Source: an uncultured Cyclobacteriaceae bacterium (GTDB lineage: Bacteria > Bacteroidota > Bacteroidia > Cytophagales > Cyclobacteriaceae). Taken from it: DNA of 64,000 nucleotides. This document shows positions 8,260-17,000 of this stretch, piece by piece (position 1 is the stretch's first letter; each line of letters begins with the position of its first letter). The position numbers and the translations under genes are program-made. A model generated the notes under the pieces. The model had not been told where the DNA came from. It was given only the letters and a program-made list of their open reading frames with translations, and did no database searches. Location of the stretch: positions 371,440 to 435,439 of the forward strand of contig CAKZRQ010000013.1 of the NCBI GenBank assembly GCA_937146645.1, in the 5' to 3' direction.

Positions 8260-10821
8260 TTACCCTAGTAAGTCTGAATCTTTGAGCCTAATTACTGCTT
8301 CTTTTTTGCTCTTTACACCAAGCTTTCGATAGATGTTTGTCAGGTGATTTTTTACGGTCTTCTCCGTGATAAATAGTGCTTTTGCAAGCTCCTGGTTGCT
8401 ACTATAATTAGTGAGTTCCTCCAGGACTTCTTTCTCTCTTCTGGAAAATTCCAACCCTATTTCATCAAGGCGATTATGCAAGTCTCGCAGGTCCCGGATG
8501 AAGTATTTATCGGTCCCGGAAAACTCCTCAAAATGATCCAAAAGAAAAACCTTCGTTTGCCTGAACTCCAGAAAAGGAGCATAAATCCTGGATTTTTGAC
8601 TTGCCTCTATGGCTTGACTGAAGAGCTCAATTCGTTCTGAATTTGGTGCATTAGTATCCAAACTGGCCTTGGTTATCACAGCCCTTAACCAAGCCATTTT
8701 ATTGAATCTGGTCAATGCAAAAGATTTGAGTTCTTTATATCTCTTTTCAGAATCGGATGTCTGTTCAGAAAAGGAATAAGCCAAAATGGATAACCCAGGA
8801 TCAATAATATTGGTAATCGGGAATTGTGGTAACCCTTCTACCTGCTTTTTAATAGCGTATCGGTTGATGGTAGAGTTGTGGCTGATGGAAATATTGAGTT
8901 GAAGGGATTTTAAATAAAAAGGAAGAATTTTGTTTTCCTCTTCAATCAAGGATTCATAAATCCTCTCTAGCTGATCAAGATCGAATTCCTGATCCTTCAA
9001 GGATGTTTTTTGAAGATTTAGAATCTGGCTAAAGAATCTGATCAGCCCTATGGCAAAACGACCCTTTGAATCAAGTTCTTTCAAATGAATATCAAGCTCG
9101 TCCCAATTACCTTTTTCAAAAGCACATACTGCTGCGAAGTAATGGCCATGTGCCTTTGCTTCTAGATTTAAGGATTTTTCGCCCAAGCTGATCAGGTTTT
9201 TGGACACTCTCCTTAACTGGATCAGGTCAGTCTCCATCCAATAACAATAGCACAGGACTAGAAGAATATAGGACTGTTCATGCACAGAAATCCTGGAAGC
9301 CAATGCTTCATTCACATCTTTGACTGCTTCTTCAAATTTACCTGTGGCTTGAAGCGAACCGATAAGAAAGACCCATGCATATCCCCTTGCATAGCTCATG
9401 GACTCAGGTAGTCCGAAAAGAGCAAAGCGACACTCTTCAATACAAGAGAAAAAGTCCTGTGAGAGATTGTAGCTTCGGTAAGAAAGAAGGCTTTTCAGCT
9501 CAGCCTTATGAGCAAGGGGAGCGTCTTGAGGGGTCCCTTTTGAGAGTTCAGCACTCTTTTCAAAGAGATAAAGAGTCTGTCCCATGTAGATCGAGTACCA
9601 GCACTCTGCAAATCCCTTGGTGTAATGATTAAATCCTAATTCATCCGTTGTTTCTAAAAGTAGCTTTAATTCCGACCAATTTCTTTCTTCAATCAGCTTT
9701 TGCCTGAAACGGTCGAAAGTCCTGATTTTTTTGCTTTCATTATCAGATTTCAAAAAGCTATAGGCTGCATGTTTAAGAAGGGAATCCTTCAGAAAGGAAC
9801 TTCCGGCAGTTTCATAAATCTTTTTAACCTTTTCCTCAGAGAATAGGCTGCTAGCCTTCCTCAGCAGATTTTCGCGGAATAAATGATGGAAGCGATAAAG
9901 CTGATTCTTGGGATCAATTTGAATTAGAAAAAGATTGGCATCAAACAGATATTGTAGCCGTTGGTCTTGAAACCCAAGGCTAAATCCAAGGTCGATTACA
10001 AGTGAAGGACTTAGGATTTCAAAAAATGACAGACTAAGCAATTTTTCGCGATCTGAGTCATCTAATTTCTGAATATGAGAATCGATCAGGTCGCTAAAAT
10101 AATTTTGATCAGAACCTGGCCTTTCCACTAATCGATGTAGTAGATCATTTTCATCCTTATAGTCAAATAGCATTATCTGAATTCCAGATATCCATCCTTC
10201 AGTTCTCTCTTTAAGCACCCTTTGGGTTTCATCCGAAATGTCAATTCCGATAGAGTCCAAATGTTGTCTAAGCTCTTCGGTCCCAAATATCAATTGTTCC
10301 GCTGTAATTAGGGAGTAAAGGTTCTGGGCTTTCCACTGTTCTAAAGGAAAATTAAAAGGTTTCCTACTGATTAAGATTAGCTGAATCCCCTCAATTTTCT
10401 CTACTAGAGTTTGGAAAAATTGGTCGAAGGCTTCACTTTGGATTAAATGATAATCATCTAGGACTAAGGTAATTTTTTGATCTAGCTTAGCTAAAAAACC
10501 CAAAGTCTCCTGAAAAAGAATACTTGATTCTGGTTTCTCAGATTTCTCGAAAAAGGTTTTTATCTCGTTTGGAATATCCGGTAAACTAGCGTTCAGTTTT
10601 CTTAAGAAAAGCTCAGGAGCTTGATCTGCCTTTTCAAGGTTTATCCAGGAGAAATTTGGCCCAGTTTTATCCAGCCATTGAGAAACCAAATTAGATTTTC
10701 CATAACCTGCCGGAGCATTAATTAGAATACATTTCCTTTGAAAATGAGGGTAGAGATTGGTACGAAGAACCTCCTTATCTGAGGTTGCAGGTTTGCCAAG
10801 TTGCCAAATTCTATTTTCCAT
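8260..10821 (-). CDS. MalT/LAL-type LuxR family ATP-dependent transcriptional regulator
   Basis: 853 residues with the layout of large ATP-binding LuxR regulators: Walker A APAGYGKS (residues 36-43), Walker B ITLVLDDYHLI (about 117-127), winged-helix and TPR-like helical middle, and a C-terminal LuxR helix-turn-helix (LSRREKEVLEELTN through TEKTVKNHLTNIYRKLGVKSK, roughly 785-840). These STAND ATPases switch on a target promoter when they bind an inducer. ATG start at 10821. The gene ends 152 bases before the porin/BNR operon in the same direction, with a dyad between, so that operon is the likely target (inference). The inducer cannot be read from the sequence; MalT itself senses maltotriose. 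Confidence 0.85.
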   Translation of the reverse strand: MENRIWQLGKPATSDKEVLRTNLYPHFQRKCILINAPAGYGKSNLVSQWLDKTGPNFSWINLEKADQAPELFLRKLNASLPDIPNEIKTFFEKSEKPESSILFQETLGFLAKLDQKITLVLDDYHLIQSEAFDQFFQTLVEKIEGIQLILISRKPFNFPLEQWKAQNLYSLITAEQLIFGTEELRQHLDSIGIDISDETQRVLKERTEGWISGIQIMLFDYKDENDLLHRLVERPGSDQNYFSDLIDSHIQKLDDSDREKLLSLSFFEILSPSLVIDLGFSLGFQDQRLQYLFDANLFLIQIDPKNQLYRFHHLFRENLLRKASSLFSEEKVKKIYETAGSSFLKDSLLKHAAYSFLKSDNESKKIRTFDRFRQKLIEERNWSELKLLLETTDELGFNHYTKGFAECWYSIYMGQTLYLFEKSAELSKGTPQDAPLAHKAELKSLLSYRSYNLSQDFFSCIEECRFALFGLPESMSYARGYAWVFLIGSLQATGKFEEAVKDVNEALASRISVHEQSYILLVLCYCYWMETDLIQLRRVSKNLISLGEKSLNLEAKAHGHYFAAVCAFEKGNWDELDIHLKELDSKGRFAIGLIRFFSQILNLQKTSLKDQEFDLDQLERIYESLIEEENKILPFYLKSLQLNISISHNSTINRYAIKKQVEGLPQFPITNIIDPGLSILAYSFSEQTSDSEKRYKELKSFALTRFNKMAWLRAVITKASLDTNAPNSERIELFSQAIEASQKSRIYAPFLEFRQTKVFLLDHFEEFSGTDKYFIRDLRDLHNRLDEIGLEFSRREKEVLEELTNYSSNQELAKALFITEKTVKNHLTNIYRKLGVKSKKEAVIRLKDSDLLG

Positions 10822-10889
10822 AAACCGAGTGAAAAATCCAGGATTTACCTGTCTAGGATAAGCTCTGGTGATTCAAAAAGTTTATCTAA

Positions 10890-11960
10890 TCATGCCTCTT
10901 CGATGGTATCATCATCCTCTACCCATGAAATCATCAGTCTGTAACCCACTGAAAGGACTATGGCTCCTACAAACATTCCAATAAAGCCCGAAGTGATAAA
11001 GCCTCCCATAACCCCAAGGAAAATAACCAACATAGGGACAGGAGCTCCTTTTCCAAGGAGAATAGGCTTAATGAAATTATCGGATGCTGCAGCAATGATT
11101 AAGTAGATGGACCAAATAATGGTCATTATCCCTGAGTCTAAAGAGAACATGTAGATTATGATAGGGATCACTAGAAGAGTAACCGGAAGCTGAATCAGAG
11201 CAAGCCCAAAACTCAATAATCCCCAAAGACCTGGGTAGGGTACACCGGCAAAAAGAAGCCCTAATCCTACAAGGAAACCTTGGATAAGAGCTACTCCAAG
11301 AACACCCTTTGCAACATTGCGAATGGTACCATTGGTAAGTTCCAATATTTCCTCTCCTTCCTTACCAGCTATTCTTACAAACAGCTTTTTGCTGAATGAA
11401 TTACCACTCTCCGAGTATGTTAGTAGTACTCCGGCTATAATAATGGAAAGAACAAACTGTAAAACACTTAGCCCTGTTCCTAATACTTTATTCAAAATCA
11501 CCCGGCCAAAAGAGGCGAGCTGTTCGCTATACTGCTCAACAAAAGCTTGTAGGTTGCTGGAGGCAAGAGCCCAGACTGCATAAGTTTTCTTACCGATTAA
11601 TGGCCATTCTTTTACCGATTCATTAGGGGGCGAAATGGTGAAAGACTCGGATTCCAGCTGTGTGCCTATGTTTTGGGCCCCATCTATCATAGATCCCATA
11701 AAAATGAAAGTTGGAATTAGAATGATGGCGAGCATGCCGACAGTGAGAATAGTTGCGCTCCATCCTTTTTTGCCTCCCAATTTCTTTGTCAATCCGGAAT
11801 ACATAGGGTGAAGGATCACGCTGATTAGGATACCCCATAGCACAGGAGCGATGAATGGAGAAATAAGAAGAAAGCACCATCCGATCAGGATAGCTAAAAA
11901 GCCAATCTTAATAATATTATCAGCGATTAGCTTGGTCAGGTTGTGTGGGTTGATGTTCAT
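10890..11960 (-). CDS. AI-2E family (PerM-like) membrane transporter
   Basis: 356 residues with about eight hydrophobic segments in the AI-2E/PerM arrangement: an N-terminal pair (residues 14-50), one near 60-80, a long loop (about 85-150), then a C-terminal bundle rich in Gly and Pro including VPYPGLWGLLSFGLALIQLP and a final segment GGFITSGFIGMFVGAIVLS. The family comprises inner-membrane exporters; some work as ion antiporters and only a few have been tied to autoinducer-2, so the substrate is open. It precedes the MalT-like regulator by 68 bases, in the same direction, and might be co-transcribed with it. ATG start at 11960. Confidence 0.85.
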   Translation of the reverse strand: MNINPHNLTKLIADNIIKIGFLAILIGWCFLLISPFIAPVLWGILISVILHPMYSGLTKKLGGKKGWSATILTVGMLAIILIPTFIFMGSMIDGAQNIGTQLESESFTISPPNESVKEWPLIGKKTYAVWALASSNLQAFVEQYSEQLASFGRVILNKVLGTGLSVLQFVLSIIIAGVLLTYSESGNSFSKKLFVRIAGKEGEEILELTNGTIRNVAKGVLGVALIQGFLVGLGLLFAGVPYPGLWGLLSFGLALIQLPVTLLVIPIIIYMFSLDSGIMTIIWSIYLIIAAASDNFIKPILLGKGAPVPMLVIFLGVMGGFITSGFIGMFVGAIVLSVGYRLMISWVEDDDTIEEA

Positions 11961-12078
11961 AGATCAATCGTTGAGAATGGAATATACTAAAATCATTTAT
12001 CCCTTCATTTGAGATCAAGTCCCGTTCGTGGAGCACCAGTCTAAGCCTTTAACTACTGAATCGAGGGCTTAAATCGTT

Positions 12079-13170
12079 TCAATTGAAGTAGATGGAACGC
12101 AGTTCTTTGACTAATTCACCCATTGCGGGGTGAGCATTATTATTCAGGATGATTATCGTTTTATTTTCATCAATATTCCTGACAATGATGTTCTTATATC
12201 CAGGATTGCTACCCGTATGAAGCACCACTTTGCCGGGATGAGTTTCTAAGTCAAGTCCCCAACCAAACCCATACATGCTCTCGGTTCCGTCATTCAGTTT
12301 CTGAGGGCTGAATGCTTCATTCATAGTCTCTTGGCTAACCAGTTTATTATGGTATAAAGCCTGATCCCAAATCAATAAATCCTGCAAATTACTACTCACA
12401 CGTCCAGGGCCTTTTCGGTTTCCAAGCCAAATGGTGTAATCTGAAAACTTGAAATTATTTGCATTTACATATACCCCTTGATCATTTTTCAAGTGGCCTG
12501 CAGCAAAGTTATCCACAGCGGCTTTGGCTTCCAGGCTTCTTAAGTCACTGTTGCTCATTCCGAGGGGTTTGAAAATCCAATTCCTTGAAAGCTCTACAAA
12601 ATCCTGACCCGTAGCTTTTTCCACAATGCTTCCAAGCATGACATACCCAGTATTACTGTATTCGTATTTTTCTCCTGGCTCGAATTCCTTTGGCGGAGCA
12701 TATTTTCTCAAATACTCAAGAATTTCTGGATTCCCAGCCACCCTGTCCTTATCCCAGTGCTCGTCCATAATGGCTTGATAATCCGGTAAGCCTGAAGTAT
12801 GGGTGAGGAGCTGCCGGATGGTGATGTCAGGATAGGGAACTTCGATAAACTTTGAAAGAGTGTCATCAAAATCTAAAAGTCCTTTTTCCTCACACATCAT
12901 TATCAGCATTGAGGTGAATTGCTTTGAAATGGAGGCTAGTTCGAAAATATCGTCTGATTCCAGCGGAACCTGATCTTCGTAGCTCCTGAATCCTACAGCA
13001 TTCTCGTACATAACTTCACCTTGGTCAGCAATCAGAATAACTCCCGAGAATCCCTCATCTGCCGCTGATTCAAAGGTTTGTTTTATTTCCTCGATCTGAG
13101 CTGATGCAACCAAAATCAAGGAGAAGAAAAGGAAAATACTAAGTGAGGTGGACTTTAGTGTTGGGACCAT
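12079..13170 (-). CDS. Serine hydrolase, beta-lactamase/PBP class C family
   Basis: 363 residues after starting at Met 13170, where a signal peptide begins (MVPTLKSTSLSIFLFFSLIL to ASA); the longer open frame runs back through the terminator at 13204-13227 and is rejected. Active-site motifs of the class C beta-lactamase-like fold: SISK (Ser-x-x-Lys nucleophile and base) in ELASISKQF, YSN in YEYSNTGY, and HTG in LHTGSNPG replacing KTG. Members act as D-alanyl-aminopeptidases, esterases or lactamases, and this sequence does not decide among them. It begins 34 bases after the terminator of the M28 gene, so it needs either its own promoter there or read-through. Confidence 0.85.
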   Translation of the reverse strand: MVPTLKSTSLSIFLFFSLILVASAQIEEIKQTFESAADEGFSGVILIADQGEVMYENAVGFRSYEDQVPLESDDIFELASISKQFTSMLIMMCEEKGLLDFDDTLSKFIEVPYPDITIRQLLTHTSGLPDYQAIMDEHWDKDRVAGNPEILEYLRKYAPPKEFEPGEKYEYSNTGYVMLGSIVEKATGQDFVELSRNWIFKPLGMSNSDLRSLEAKAAVDNFAAGHLKNDQGVYVNANNFKFSDYTIWLGNRKGPGRVSSNLQDLLIWDQALYHNKLVSQETMNEAFSPQKLNDGTESMYGFGWGLDLETHPGKVVLHTGSNPGYKNIIVRNIDENKTIIILNNNAHPAMGELVKELRSIYFN

Positions 13171-13197
13171 GAATTTTAATCTTGAATTCAAAAAGAT

Positions 13198-13227
13198 ACA
13201 AAAAACCCTGACCAGAAGATCAGGGTT
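13198..13227 (-). terminator. Intrinsic terminator of the M28 peptidase gene
   Basis: On the minus strand AACCCTGA - 8-base loop - TCAGGGTT is followed by a T-rich tract (13198-13203). It starts 8 bases after the M28 stop codon. The shape is that of a classical rho-independent terminator. Confidence 0.85.
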
Positions 13228-13234
13228 CGAAAGC

Positions 13235-14779
13235 TTAATTGGTTCCTCCTTTGCGGTTTGGTGATCTAACCTGGGGCCAATAAGCGGGTTGGCCACTTCG
13301 CTGATTCATAGGAACTCTTCGTTTTCTGGAGACAAGTTCAGGTTCTTCACACGCCATATAAATAAGGATAGCAGTAAGTATGGTATTATTTTTAATTTCT
13401 TCGAATACTATTTTGTCATAGGTATCCAGATTCGTGTGCCATGTATAATTAAAATATGACCAGCTTAGTGAACTGAGAGAAAATGCTGGAACTCCTGCGG
13501 CCACAAAGGAGGCATAATCTGAACCGCCTCTTCCTGGGTTGCCGGGAAAAGTGGTCTCTAAATCCTGGGTGATGGGTCTTGGTACTTTGGCAAGCCATCT
13601 TCCTAAATATTCATAGCTATCTACAAAGCCCTGCCCTGAAAGACGAGCAATACGTCCAGTTCCATTATCCTGGTTAAATAAGGCTTGAATTTTATCCAGC
13701 GTTTCAGGATGATCCTCGACAAAGGCTCTAGATCCATTTAAGCCCTGCTCTTCAGATCCCCAGAGACCAACCAGTATGGTTCGCTTTGGATTTGGATATA
13801 CCTTTTTGAGAATTCGCATTACCTCCATCATAGTGATGACTCCTGTTCCATTGTCAGTGGCACCAGTACCCCCATCCCAGGAGTCAAAATGTGCCGAAAG
13901 CATCACAAATTCATCGGGCTTTTCGGTACCCTTTATTTCACCAAACGTATTGAAGGTTGGCTGAAAACCAGTTTCGCTAGACTGGGCATTCAAATTGATG
14001 ATAGGCTTTTTCCCACTTTCGGCCAGCCTGTAAAGCAGTCCATAATCTTCTAGTGAAAGATCCACGGTAGGAACCTTTTTGGTGTAGGCTGAGAAGATTT
14101 TATTTGCTCCAAAACCTTTGGACCAGTATGAGGTAATCACTCCAAGAGCACCAGCTTCTTCCAGTACCACGGGAAGTTCTCTTCTCCCGTTTCCCGTTTG
14201 GCTCATTCGGATTTCCCAATCAGCCTGGACCTGACCTCTCTCTTCTTTCATTTTTGTGAAAGTTTCTTCGGTGGCCCATTCTTCCCAGTTGTAATCAGGG
14301 CGACCAGTAATCTGTGGGGTAGAAATCATCACATATTTTCCTTCCACATTAGGCAGCCAATCTTCAAAGGACTGACCTTCTTCTAACTGAGGTAGGATGA
14401 TCACTTCTCCCATGGCTCCCCCTTCAGGACTTGGAGGACTCCAGGCTAGCTGTGTCCCGGACAGTGACCTTACCCAAGGTTCCATCATATCGATATGGGT
14501 GATTCCACGTTGCCAACCTCTCCATTCTCCCCATTGCTCATTTCTTCCTTCGATTCCCCATTCTTCAAATTGGTCCACGGCCCATTCATGTGCTTGTTGC
14601 ATTTGAGGAGAGCCTACTAATCTCGGCCCGATTCCATCAAGTAGCTCATGTCCTAAATATTTCAACTGAGAGTTTTCTTCCGCTTCTTTTATGATTGCTG
14701 AGATGACTTCATCTTGAGCTATGGCCAGTGGGCTCAGGCCAAAAAATAGGAGGAATGTAAATGCGCAAAGCTTTTTCAT
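13235..14779 (-). CDS. Secreted M28 family metallopeptidase (aminopeptidase)
   Basis: 514 residues with signal peptide MKKLCAFTFLLFFGLSPLAIAQ. A PA-like insert (about residues 120-265) precedes the zinc peptidase domain. All five zinc ligands of M28 can be placed: His297 (SAHFDSWDGG), bridging Asp309 (GATDNGTG), the Glu343-Glu344 pair (GSEEQG; catalytic Glu and ligand), Asp371 (NQDNGTG) and His448 (YTWHTNLDT). It should release N-terminal amino acids from peptides in the periplasm or outside the cell. ATG start at 14779; terminated at 13204-13227. It diverges from the DUF3604 gene across a 260-base region. Confidence 0.9.
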   Translation of the reverse strand: MKKLCAFTFLLFFGLSPLAIAQDEVISAIIKEAEENSQLKYLGHELLDGIGPRLVGSPQMQQAHEWAVDQFEEWGIEGRNEQWGEWRGWQRGITHIDMMEPWVRSLSGTQLAWSPPSPEGGAMGEVIILPQLEEGQSFEDWLPNVEGKYVMISTPQITGRPDYNWEEWATEETFTKMKEERGQVQADWEIRMSQTGNGRRELPVVLEEAGALGVITSYWSKGFGANKIFSAYTKKVPTVDLSLEDYGLLYRLAESGKKPIINLNAQSSETGFQPTFNTFGEIKGTEKPDEFVMLSAHFDSWDGGTGATDNGTGVITMMEVMRILKKVYPNPKRTILVGLWGSEEQGLNGSRAFVEDHPETLDKIQALFNQDNGTGRIARLSGQGFVDSYEYLGRWLAKVPRPITQDLETTFPGNPGRGGSDYASFVAAGVPAFSLSSLSWSYFNYTWHTNLDTYDKIVFEEIKNNTILTAILIYMACEEPELVSRKRRVPMNQRSGQPAYWPQVRSPNRKGGTN

Positions 14780-14980
14780 AATCTGATATTCTTAGAGAAC
14801 TTAATTGACTTTTTGTGTGGATTTAATTCAATACTGATTTTTCATTATTCATTCAGTTTGTATTCAAGATGAGAATCTAGAATTGTTTTAATTCTGTCTT
14901 TCATACCATTGATATTAGATCAAATATTGGATTAATATTCAAATTGCTATAATTTAAAGCATAATTTATTGCACTATTCT

Positions 14981-14997
14981 TTGCAACAGTGTTGCAA
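14981..14997. promoter_or_regulatory. Palindrome TTGCAAC-AGT-GTTGCAA upstream of DUF3604 gene
   Basis: A perfect 7-bp dyad with a 3-base centre, 43 bases before the DUF3604 start codon and about 200 bases from the divergent M28 start. The size and symmetry suit a dimeric repressor or activator site. The rest of the 260-base gap is A/T-rich and I see no exact promoter consensus in it. Confidence 0.5.
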
Positions 14998-15039
14998 TTC
15001 AAGTTTATTAAAGCTTTTGACTCATTTAAAACTAACAAT

Positions 15040-16932
15040 ATGAGGCTTATGAAAATTTTTAATCGATTTCTCGTTTTAGGGGGTGCTTTAGCATTTGCCT
15101 GTTCACCTCAAAGCGGCACGGAAGAGTCCGTGGAAGCTGGATCTTCTGAGATGGCTGATGGTTCATCATCCGGGTATCCAACCGAGGTATATTTTGGAGA
15201 TACTCACTTACACACTGAACTATCGATGGATGCAGGTGCATTTGGTAATCGTTTAGGACTAGATGAAGCTTATCGATTTGCTAAAGGAGAAGAGGTTACT
15301 TCTTCCACTGGCCTCAAAGCTAAACTTGCGAGACCATTAGATTTCATAGTGGTGGCTGACCATTCAGATGGAATGGGCCTTTTTCAGGCTGTCGCAGATG
15401 GAGACGAATGGGTCATGCAGTATGCACAGGGTCGAAGATGGAATAAATTAATCAATGAAGGCGAGGGGCCAGTTGCGGCACTCGAATTGATCAAGGCATT
15501 TTCTCAAGGGACCATGGAGATGGACCCCAATAATCCTGAACTTCAGGGTGACGTTTGGAACAGTATCATGGATGCTGCTGAGAAGTATAATGAACCGGGT
15601 AAATTCACGGCCTTCATAGGTTACGAATGGACGTCATTGATTAAAGGAAATAACCTTCACCGTGTTCTAGTTTATCGTGATAACAAAGACAAAGCTAGTG
15701 TAAAGCTTTCTGCCAATACTGCGGCTGGAGCTCAGCCTGATCCTGAAACACTTTGGGATTATATGGAAGATTATGAGGCTAAAAGTGGAGGCCAGATTTT
15801 AGCGATTCCTCATAATGGTAATCTTAGTAACGGGATTATGTTTGATGTGGAAAAGGTAAATGGCGAGCCATTTGATGCAGCTTACGTGGAGAGAAGGGCC
15901 AGATGGGAACCACTTTATGAAGTGACCCAAATAAAGGGTGATGGTGAGGCTCATCCATTTCTCTCGCCGAATGATGAGTTTGCTGATTTTGAGAATTGGG
16001 ATTATGGTAATCTTGATCTTAGTGCAGCCAAGACAAATGCTATGCTGGAAGGAGAATATGCTAGATCGGCACTGAAGCTTGGATTAAGATTAAAGAATGA
16101 ACTAGGGACCAATCCATATAAATTCGGGATGATAGGTAGTACAGATTCTCACACTTCCCTAGCCACTGCAGATGACAGCAATTTCTTTGGGAAAGCGGTG
16201 AATGTGGAGGGAGGAAAAGATAGATGGGAGCATGTATTCGTTGACTCGGATGTGGTACCCGGCCTTCAAATCTTGACCTGGGCCACAGTTGCTTCCGGAT
16301 ATGCTGCGGTTTGGGCGCAAGAAAATACCAGAGCCTCAATTTTTGATGCCATGATGAGAAAAGAAACCTATGCCACAACGGGACCAAGAATGAAAGTCAG
16401 ATTCTTTGGTGGTTATGATTTTTCTGCTGCTGATCTGGAAGGGGATTGGGTGAAAAATGGATATGACAAAGGAGTGCCTATGGGCGGTGATCTTTCCGCA
16501 AGCGACAAGGCTCCTTCATTTATAGTACAAGCGAGTATGGATCCGGATGGGGGAGCACTGGATAGAATTCAGGTTGTCAAAGGCTGGGCTAATGCAGATG
16601 GCTCATTAGAAGAGAAGGTTTATGACGTCGTATGGGCTGGTGATCGGGTTATGGATTCTAATGGTAAAGTTCCCGCAGTAGGAAATACTGTAAATCTTGA
16701 AGATGCAACCTGGGATAATAGCATTGGGGCTGTGGAACTGGCGCAAGTTTGGACAGATCCAGATTTTGATCCTGCACTTGAAGCTTTCTATTACTTGCGA
16801 GTTATTGAAATTCCTACTCCTCGATGGACGCTTTATGACGTAGTCAGGTTGGGAGCAGAAATGCCTGCTGAGATTCCTATGTCTGCCCAACAAAGAGCTT
16901 ATACCAGTCCAATCTGGTATTCACCAAATTAA
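15040..16932 (+). CDS. DUF3604 domain lipoprotein
   Basis: 630 residues from ATG 15040. The longer open frame begins at a TTG inside the palindrome and adds no signal features. The N-terminus MRLMKIFNRFLVLGGALAFAC ends in a lipobox with Cys21. DUF3604 proteins share PHP-like histidine motifs: here FGDTHLHTE (His56, His58), VVADHSD (Asp107, His108), an IPHNGN segment, and GSTDSHTS further on. These suggest a metal-dependent hydrolase, but no member's substrate is known to me. The gene is followed by an intrinsic terminator and then by a PpiC-like and a HupE/UreJ gene, a trio I recall as recurring in marine bacteria. Confidence 0.85.
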   Translation: MRLMKIFNRFLVLGGALAFACSPQSGTEESVEAGSSEMADGSSSGYPTEVYFGDTHLHTELSMDAGAFGNRLGLDEAYRFAKGEEVTSSTGLKAKLARPLDFIVVADHSDGMGLFQAVADGDEWVMQYAQGRRWNKLINEGEGPVAALELIKAFSQGTMEMDPNNPELQGDVWNSIMDAAEKYNEPGKFTAFIGYEWTSLIKGNNLHRVLVYRDNKDKASVKLSANTAAGAQPDPETLWDYMEDYEAKSGGQILAIPHNGNLSNGIMFDVEKVNGEPFDAAYVERRARWEPLYEVTQIKGDGEAHPFLSPNDEFADFENWDYGNLDLSAAKTNAMLEGEYARSALKLGLRLKNELGTNPYKFGMIGSTDSHTSLATADDSNFFGKAVNVEGGKDRWEHVFVDSDVVPGLQILTWATVASGYAAVWAQENTRASIFDAMMRKETYATTGPRMKVRFFGGYDFSAADLEGDWVKNGYDKGVPMGGDLSASDKAPSFIVQASMDPDGGALDRIQVVKGWANADGSLEEKVYDVVWAGDRVMDSNGKVPAVGNTVNLEDATWDNSIGAVELAQVWTDPDFDPALEAFYYLRVIEIPTPRWTLYDVVRLGAEMPAEIPMSAQQRAYTSPIWYSPN

Positions 16933-16953
16933 AGTTGATCACCTGATTAATTT

Positions 16954-16989
16954 AACGTCATCGTGGGTAATCTTGCGATGACGTTTTTT
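16954..16989 (+). terminator. Intrinsic terminator after DUF3604
   Basis: AACGTCATCG (16954-16963) pairs with CGATGACGTT (16976-16985), followed by more T residues to 16989. It lies 21 bases after the DUF3604 stop and only 11 bases before the PpiC-like start codon, so it probably sets the ratio of the first gene to the next two by partial read-through. Confidence 0.8.
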
Positions 16990-17000
16990 ATTATTGTCAA

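Noticed and set aside
10890..11960. Autoinducer-2 exporter
   Set aside because: Family name only; no quorum-sensing genes nearby and most family members have other or unknown substrates.
12042..12071. Terminator between the serine hydrolase and AI-2E genes
   Set aside because: Only a 6-bp stem (TAAGCC/GGCTTA) with an 18-base loop and no T-run.
13171..13296. Longer N-terminus for the serine hydrolase
   Set aside because: The extension runs through the M28 terminator and into the M28 gene, and the signal peptide starts at Met 13170.
14941..14983. Bacteroidota promoter before the DUF3604 gene (TA...TTTG at 14975-14983)
   Set aside because: The gap between TA and TTTG is three bases rather than two and no TTG lies at the right distance upstream.
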